DNA of 9,665 nt from a bacterium (GTDB taxonomy: Bacteria; Patescibacteria; Microgenomatia; Levybacterales; UBA12049): assembly GCA_021825955.1 (NCBI GenBank), contig JAKAEH010000012.1, forward strand, positions 1-9,665, read 5' to 3'. How positions within the stretch are numbered: position 1 is the stretch's first letter; every line of letters starts with the position of its first letter. Positions 6,117 through 9,665 of this stretch are shown in pieces. A program made the translations under genes and the position numbers. The notes below the pieces were generated by a model. The model ran no database searches, was not told the DNA's origin, and saw nothing but the letters and a program-made list of their open reading frames with translations.

Positions 6117-6686
6117 ATGTTGCTTTCAGACAGGGATATTAAAAAAGCCATCAAGGAAAAAAGAATTATCATAAAACCAACACCTGATTTTGATACCCAA
6201 CTTGGCTCCAATTCCATAGACCTAAGACTAGGAAAAGTTTTCAGGATTTTTGACCACAGTAAATATCCTTACATTGACCCTTATCAAAAAAATATCGGAC
6301 AAGAAATCACCCGCGAAATAAAAAAGAACGACCAGGACCCTTTTATTATTCAGCCGGGAGATTTTGTTTTGGGAACCACAGTCGAATACATAGAGTTACC
6401 GGATAATTTGGTAGGGTCGCTTGAGGGCAGAAGCAGTATCGGAAGGCTTGGGATAATTGTCCATTCGACCGCGGCAAGTGTTGAGTGCGGTTTCCGTGGG
6501 AGAATAACGCTCGAGCTTGCCAATATGGGGAAAATGCCTGTCGCTTTATATCCCGGAATGAGAATTTGTGCAGTAGCTTTTATGGAGATGACTTCATCTG
6601 CAGAAGTTCCTTATTATAAGAAGAAGAATGCAAAATATGCGGGGCAGAAAGGTCCTTCGCAGTCTAAAATAAACGAAGAGAAATGA
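6117..6686 (+). CDS. dcd: dCTP deaminase (Dcd family)
   Basis: This enzyme makes dUTP from dCTP (some family members go on to dUMP), feeding dTMP synthesis in the cytoplasm. From the ATG at 6117 it has 189 residues, the normal family length, and opens with the typical MLLSDRDIKKAI. Visible motifs are GSNSIDLRLG (30-39), LEGRSSIGRLGIIVH (102-116) and GFRGRITLELANMGK (125-139), with the catalytic Glu at 133, then YPGMRICAVAF and the tail KYAGQKGPSQS. The residue equivalent to Asp in the usual IDPG(F/W) motif (Asp128 of E. coli Dcd) appears to be Glu123 (SVECGF). Whether it is the simple deaminase or the bifunctional deaminase-dUTPase cannot be decided here. An in-frame TTG at 6072 would overlap both promoters and is rejected. 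It overlaps tmk by 4 nt. Confidence 0.95.
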   Translation: MLLSDRDIKKAIKEKRIIIKPTPDFDTQLGSNSIDLRLGKVFRIFDHSKYPYIDPYQKNIGQEITREIKKNDQDPFIIQPGDFVLGTTVEYIELPDNLVGSLEGRSSIGRLGIIVHSTAASVECGFRGRITLELANMGKMPVALYPGMRICAVAFMEMTSSAEVPYYKKKNAKYAGQKGPSQSKINEEK

Positions 6687-7369
6687 AACATAAAGTTGGT
6701 TTTGATTTAGAGTTAAATGTCAATCCTTTTAAGGGATTATATATCGCTTTGGAGGGAATTGATGGGTCGGGAAAAACGACTCAAGCAGAAGAGCTAAAAA
6801 AATATTTCAAAAGCCAAGGAAAAGAAGTGCTTCTGACTTTTGAACCGCAAAGAAAAGGAATAATTGGGGACGTAATCCATCAAGTTTTAAGACATGAGGT
6901 TACAATCCCGAGAGAATCTATTCAGTATTTGTTTGCAGCTGACCGCGTAATTCATATGAAAAAAGTTATTGTTCCAGCACTTGAAAAAGGAATGGTTGTA
7001 ATTTCTGACCGTAATTTTTGGTCCAGTATTGCATATGGAATTTTAGATAAAGAGTTTGAAGACAAAAATTTTGATAGAAAAAATTCCGATCAAATGCTAG
7101 TTGCTATGTCTATCCTTTCAATGTACCACCGGTTTTTAGCACCCAACTTTACTTTTTATTTAAATGTTAACGTTAAAACTGCAATGAGACGAATTAAGAG
7201 TATGGAAAGGAAGGCAGAAATCTATGAAAAAGAAAAATTACTTACTCGCACAAAAGAAATTTACGATTGGATGGCAAAAGAATTTGATGATGACATAATT
7301 TCGATTCTTGGGGAAAGACAGATTAGTGAGGTAACCCGGGATATTGTGGAAATTATTTCTCAGCGATAA
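6683..7369 (+). CDS. tmk: thymidylate kinase
   Basis: This enzyme phosphorylates dTMP to dTDP with ATP in the dTTP pathway. It has 228 residues. The P-loop is GIDGSGKTTQ (25-34), followed by TFEP (52-55) in place of the family's TREP, LFAADRVIH (83-91) at the nucleotide site, and SDRNFWSSIAYG (108-119), the DR(Y/F)xxSSxAY motif that holds dTMP. The lid region (about 169-186) is rich in Arg, Lys and Glu. The first 17 residues are an extension upstream of the usual start of the fold (KGLYIALEG); no closer start codon exists. The ATG overlaps the dcd stop as ATGA, so the two are translationally coupled. The gene ends inside the tail of the opposite gene. Thymidylate synthase is not in the window. 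Confidence 0.95.
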   Translation: MKHKVGFDLELNVNPFKGLYIALEGIDGSGKTTQAEELKKYFKSQGKEVLLTFEPQRKGIIGDVIHQVLRHEVTIPRESIQYLFAADRVIHMKKVIVPALEKGMVVISDRNFWSSIAYGILDKEFEDKNFDRKNSDQMLVAMSILSMYHRFLAPNFTFYLNVNVKTAMRRIKSMERKAEIYEKEKLLTRTKEIYDWMAKEFDDDIISILGERQISEVTRDIVEIISQR

Positions 7370-8603
7370 CATTCAGCCAATCACTTTCTAAAGGATAAAA
7401 ATTGTGACGGAATAAATGCCCCAGATTTTTGCTTCCGTAAAACCTAATATCTTTGAATCCGTTTTGTTTCAATAATTTTTCAATAAGTTCCTGGTTTAGA
7501 TAGGCAATTTTTGCAGAGTTCATGGCTCGCGGCTTCCACCTTTTACCGTCAAAGTTTAGAATTTGCATATTTAGCGTAAGTAAATCTGTTGGTTTGCGGA
7601 AAGGATTATAAAATTCCAGAAAGGCGTGTTCTCTTTCCGGTCCATATTTTGATTTAGCCGAATTAAAAGCAACAAGCCCTTGATTCACCTTAAATACTTT
7701 TTCATAGTTCACTATTTGAAGAACCATTAGCGAATGTGGTTTTAAAGCAGCAGATGTTGCAGCAAGGACTTTTTTTAAATCTTCCGCAGTATGGGAAAGT
7801 GCATTTCCCATAAATATTGCAGCATCAAATTCTCCACGCCTTTCTTTCAAAAGTTCGTCGTACTCGCCCTTCATAAAGCTCACTCTTTTGGTAACAGCAT
7901 CAGGAAGTGCCAGAGTCTTAAGTTTTGCGGTTCTTTCCATGCGTCTGCTTTTTTCAAGGCCTAAAACCTCAAAGCCTTTTTTTGCAAGCGCTATATCATG
8001 TTCTCCTGTCCCAAAACCTACATCCAGAATTTTCTTAACCCCTTCTTTTTCAAATAATTTTGTAAGATCAGGGACTTCGTTTCCAAGCCTTTCTCCCCAT
8101 TTAACGACTAAATCGTAGTGTTTTGCCAGCCAATCGTGATATTCTTCATCCGAGCTTAATGGAATTTGGTCGCCAACTGCAAACCTGAAGATGTCACCTG
8201 TTGCAATGATTCCTATAAGTACTCCTTCAGAATTAACGACCGGAAGTCTTCCGACATCTTTTAGCATCATTAGGGATTGTGCTTTCATAAGAGGTGTGTC
8301 AGCTGAAATTGTGACCGGATTTTTGCTCATGATTTTTTCTGCAGGAAGGTTTAAAATTTCCTCGACTTTTTTCTCCATTGCTTCAAAATCTCCGGAGAGT
8401 AGTGGCTCTTCAACGAATTCGCGAATAGAGGGGAAAAACTGTTTTAATATATCGGATTCTGCGATAAATCCTACAACTTTTTTTTGCTCACAGACGGGGA
8501 CTCCGTTTATTCCAGACCCAAAGATAAGTTTGGCAACGTCTTTGAGCTTGGCGTTGACAGATACATAGTCTACCTGATGTGACATTGCATCTGATACTTT
8601 CAT
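7353..8603 (-). CDS. CBS-domain pair fused to a SAM-dependent methyltransferase
   Basis: This 416-residue fusion has two CBS domains at the N-terminus. CBS 1 is at about 1-57 (MKVSDAMSHQVDYVSVNAKL, GVPVCEQKKVVGFIAESDIL) and CBS 2 at about 88-142 (EKIMSKNPVTISADTPL, GRLPVVNSEGVLIGIIATGDI). A class I methyltransferase follows at about 157-416, with motif I ILDVGFGTGEHDIALA (192-207), the acidic end of strand 2 at GLEKS (215-219), and a motif IV strand AAIFMGNALSH (261-271) like the GNSLxH of glycine-methyltransferase-like enzymes. CBS pairs usually bind adenosyl ligands (AMP, ATP, SAM) and regulate a linked domain, so allosteric control is likely. The methyl acceptor is unknown. It is cytoplasmic, as no signal or membrane segment is seen. 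Its last 17 bp overlap the end of tmk on the other strand. Confidence 0.9.
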   Translation of the reverse strand: MKVSDAMSHQVDYVSVNAKLKDVAKLIFGSGINGVPVCEQKKVVGFIAESDILKQFFPSIREFVEEPLLSGDFEAMEKKVEEILNLPAEKIMSKNPVTISADTPLMKAQSLMMLKDVGRLPVVNSEGVLIGIIATGDIFRFAVGDQIPLSSDEEYHDWLAKHYDLVVKWGERLGNEVPDLTKLFEKEGVKKILDVGFGTGEHDIALAKKGFEVLGLEKSRRMERTAKLKTLALPDAVTKRVSFMKGEYDELLKERRGEFDAAIFMGNALSHTAEDLKKVLAATSAALKPHSLMVLQIVNYEKVFKVNQGLVAFNSAKSKYGPEREHAFLEFYNPFRKPTDLLTLNMQILNFDGKRWKPRAMNSAKIAYLNQELIEKLLKQNGFKDIRFYGSKNLGHLFRHNFYPLESDWLNVIAEK

Positions 8604-8622
8604 GGCTTTTTAGACCCTAGAT

Positions 8623-8651
8623 AATTTAGCACTAGCAATTAAAAATAGCAA
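8623..8651 (-). promoter_or_regulatory. promoter of the CBS-methyltransferase gene
   Basis: TTGCTA (8651-8646), a 17-bp spacer and TAAATT (8628-8623). The -10 is extended by TGC just before it. Transcription would start near 8616, giving a 13-nt leader. The -35 lies 3 bp past the stop codon of the upstream gene. Confidence 0.5.
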
Positions 8652-8654
8652 GAG

Positions 8655-9431
8655 TTAATTCCTGGGAAGGCTTTCCCTGATTGTGTTTACAAAACGATTG
8701 TTGTCCCAGGTTTCCCTATCAATTGCAAATCTTTCCACCGGTTTCTGAATTGACTTTCCTCCAAGGATAACAGTTGCTTGCTTTTCCAGACGGCTTATAA
8801 AACGGAATCCGTTAGATGTTAGAAGGTCATCCATTCTTTGGTAGTTTGGAACTTTGATAATTACTGCCGCATGAACACTGGAGCGCTGCCTTCCGTCAAA
8901 TGCTGGTGTTGTAAATGACCAATCTAAGATCTTAATAAGTGACTGAGTCCCAATTCTCGGAGGCCTTTCAGCATCGGACGCATCTGCCTTTTTTTTACCT
9001 TGTAGGTTGTTTGCTACTACCATTTTATTCAACCAGCTATCTCCCTGATCTTGCTGTGCATCTTCAATAATCGCAAAAGCGACTACTTCGTCCAGCATGT
9101 TGCGTACCGCTAAGCCGTGGTTATAGGGTCTTTTTAATGCCTCAGCTAAATCCTCAGGTCTCTTTGGAACTCCCGTGAAGTGGTGACGATTCCCTTTATT
9201 CCTTAAAAGTCGTAAATATGTCTGTGCAAATTCGGCGAGAGCACAAGGATCATCTTTGTCGACCTCTTCCACGCGCTCTACGACTGTTCTTAATTTTTCT
9301 CTTTGCGGATCTTCAGAAGGAACGCTTAAGTTAAATACTGAATGAGGCAGAGATGCGCCACCATCTAATAAAGGAAGAGGCTTTTGTGTTGCGTCTCCAT
9401 CCGGATGTGATGTTTCTTGTCGCGCTGCCAT
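8655..9431 (-). CDS. hypothetical protein, probable GNAT-like acetyltransferase fold
   Basis: This 258-residue soluble protein has a polar, probably disordered first 40 residues and a helical stretch (about 42-80). From about residue 105 the pattern is GNAT-like: strand DEVVAFAIIED (114-124), strand NKMVVANNLQGKK (135-147), helix GTQSLIKILDWSF (161-173), strand SSVHAAVIIKV (184-194), then YQRMDDLLTSNGFRFI (197-212), which resembles the helix and strand that close a GNAT domain. If so, the acetyl-CoA loop (QxxGxG/A) is interrupted by a polar insertion of about 13 residues (147-159), which is odd. No substrate can be proposed. It has the strongest promoter in the window and a leader hairpin over its AGAGG ribosome site. 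The family call is tentative; the gene itself is well supported. Confidence 0.8.
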   Translation of the reverse strand: MAARQETSHPDGDATQKPLPLLDGGASLPHSVFNLSVPSEDPQREKLRTVVERVEEVDKDDPCALAEFAQTYLRLLRNKGNRHHFTGVPKRPEDLAEALKRPYNHGLAVRNMLDEVVAFAIIEDAQQDQGDSWLNKMVVANNLQGKKKADASDAERPPRIGTQSLIKILDWSFTTPAFDGRQRSSVHAAVIIKVPNYQRMDDLLTSNGFRFISRLEKQATVILGGKSIQKPVERFAIDRETWDNNRFVNTIRESLPRN

Positions 9432-9438
9432 AAAATTT

Positions 9439-9456
9439 AACCTCTTTTCAGAGGTT
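9439..9456 (-). promoter_or_regulatory. 5' leader hairpin enclosing the Shine-Dalgarno
   Basis: On the minus strand AACCTCT, GAAA, AGAGGTT form a perfect 7-bp stem closed by a GNRA tetraloop. It begins at or within about one base of the predicted transcription start. Its 3' arm holds AGAGG, 9 nt before the ATG at 9431, so folding would hide the ribosome site. It could also be an operator at +1 or a 5' stabiliser. Confidence 0.6.
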
Positions 9457-9463
9457 GGACTGT

Positions 9464-9492
9464 ATTATATAGGATGCATTATAGGTTGTCAA
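9464..9492 (-). promoter_or_regulatory. perfect consensus sigma70 promoter
   Basis: TTGACA (9492-9487), exactly 17 bp, and TATAAT (9469-9464): all twelve consensus bases match. The start point is predicted at about 9457-9456. It drives the gene beginning at 9431. Confidence 0.85.
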
Positions 9493-9500
9493 AGAAAAGG

Positions 9501-9525
9501 AAATATTAATAAAATGGTAATATTT
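9501..9525. repeat. 8-bp inverted repeat upstream of the consensus promoter
   Basis: AAATATTA (9501-9508) and TAATATTT (9518-9525) are perfect inverted copies separated by 9 nt, starting 9 bp upstream of the -35 box. It could be a regulator site or a UP-like AT-rich element. Such AT repeats also arise by chance in this composition. Confidence 0.4.
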
Positions 9526-9562
9526 CGATGAGAAGCGTTAACCGCTGTGATAAAGCCTTTTT

Positions 9563-9658
9563 TTATGGCAATGGAAATTTGGTTGCAAAAGCTTTTACTT
9601 CTTTGTAGATTTTTAGTAGTTCTTTATTCTTCCAAACTCTACGTCTAAAATCTTTCAT
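9563..9658 (-). pseudogene. 31-codon ORF resembling the start of a four-helix-bundle (IVS-type) protein
   Basis: An ATG at 9658 opens a 31-residue frame ending in TAA at 9563. It contains MKDFRRRVWKNKELL and KIYKEVKAFATKFP, which recalls the first helix of the small four-helix-bundle family related to 23S rRNA intervening-sequence proteins (MKDFRKLKVWQKA..., ...FP). Family members are normally about 110-130 residues, so this would be a truncated remnant. The stop is followed by 7 T on the opposite strand and no continuation is visible downstream. The frame is still open up to the window edge, so a start further upstream cannot be excluded. The similarity is from memory and modest. Confidence 0.35.
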
Positions 9659-9665
9659 GAATGGA

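Noticed and set aside
9533..9545. AGCG/CGCT hairpin before a T run, as a terminator
   Set aside because: The stem is 4 bp and about 12 nt separate it from the T run, so it does not fit an intrinsic terminator.

Overview
The window looks like a piece of a Candidate Phyla Radiation (Patescibacteria) genome, most likely of the Microgenomates group. This placement is inferred from gene content and style; no marker gene fixes it. The signs are very short intergenic gaps, single-pass N-terminal anchors followed by a recurring QQ(D/E)IRQRA juxtamembrane motif, extracytoplasmic proteins with Pro/Thr stalks and cohesin or dockerin modules, and a bare dCTP deaminase/thymidylate kinase pair. The standard genetic code fits every gene.

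Layout: (1) 1-254 holds a tRNA-Ile(GAU) gene with its own promoter on the + strand. (2) 255-6018 is a block of six minus-strand genes, all for exported or membrane-anchored proteins. Read in the direction of transcription (6018 down to 255) they are: a Cys-rich dockerin protein, a cohesin+dockerin protein, a small cohesin-like protein, a SurA/PrsA-like membrane-anchored foldase, a secreted Cys-containing protein, and a Pro/Thr-stalk protein with a membrane segment at each end. The first three each have a recognisable promoter of their own; the last three appear to share one promoter and form an operon. (3) 6019-6116 is a compact divergent promoter region whose two -35 boxes lie back to back, 2 bp apart. 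(4) 6117-7369 is a + strand dcd-tmk operon with an ATGA overlap, for dTTP supply. (5) 7353-8603 (minus) is a CBS-pair/SAM-methyltransferase fusion whose 3' end overlaps tmk by 17 bp. (6) 8655-9431 (minus) is a probable GNAT-like protein behind a perfect consensus promoter, with a 7-bp GAAA-capped hairpin at the mRNA 5' end that includes the Shine-Dalgarno sequence. (7) 9432-9665 is mostly non-coding and ends with a 31-codon reading frame that resembles the start of a four-helix-bundle (23S rRNA IVS-type) protein.

The main biological theme is the six-gene surface cluster. Cohesin and dockerin modules are known calcium-dependent partners. Here both occur in membrane-anchored proteins next to a foldase and a stalked surface protein, so a self-assembling cell-surface scaffold (for adhesion or host contact) is a reasonable hypothesis. 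Nothing in the sequence shows which modules bind each other.

The second theme is transcription. Seven -35/-10 pairs with exactly 17-bp spacers and one extended -10 can be read by eye. In three cases (genes starting at 3411, 4729 and 6117) the predicted transcription start falls on or next to the A of the ATG, which suggests leaderless mRNAs.
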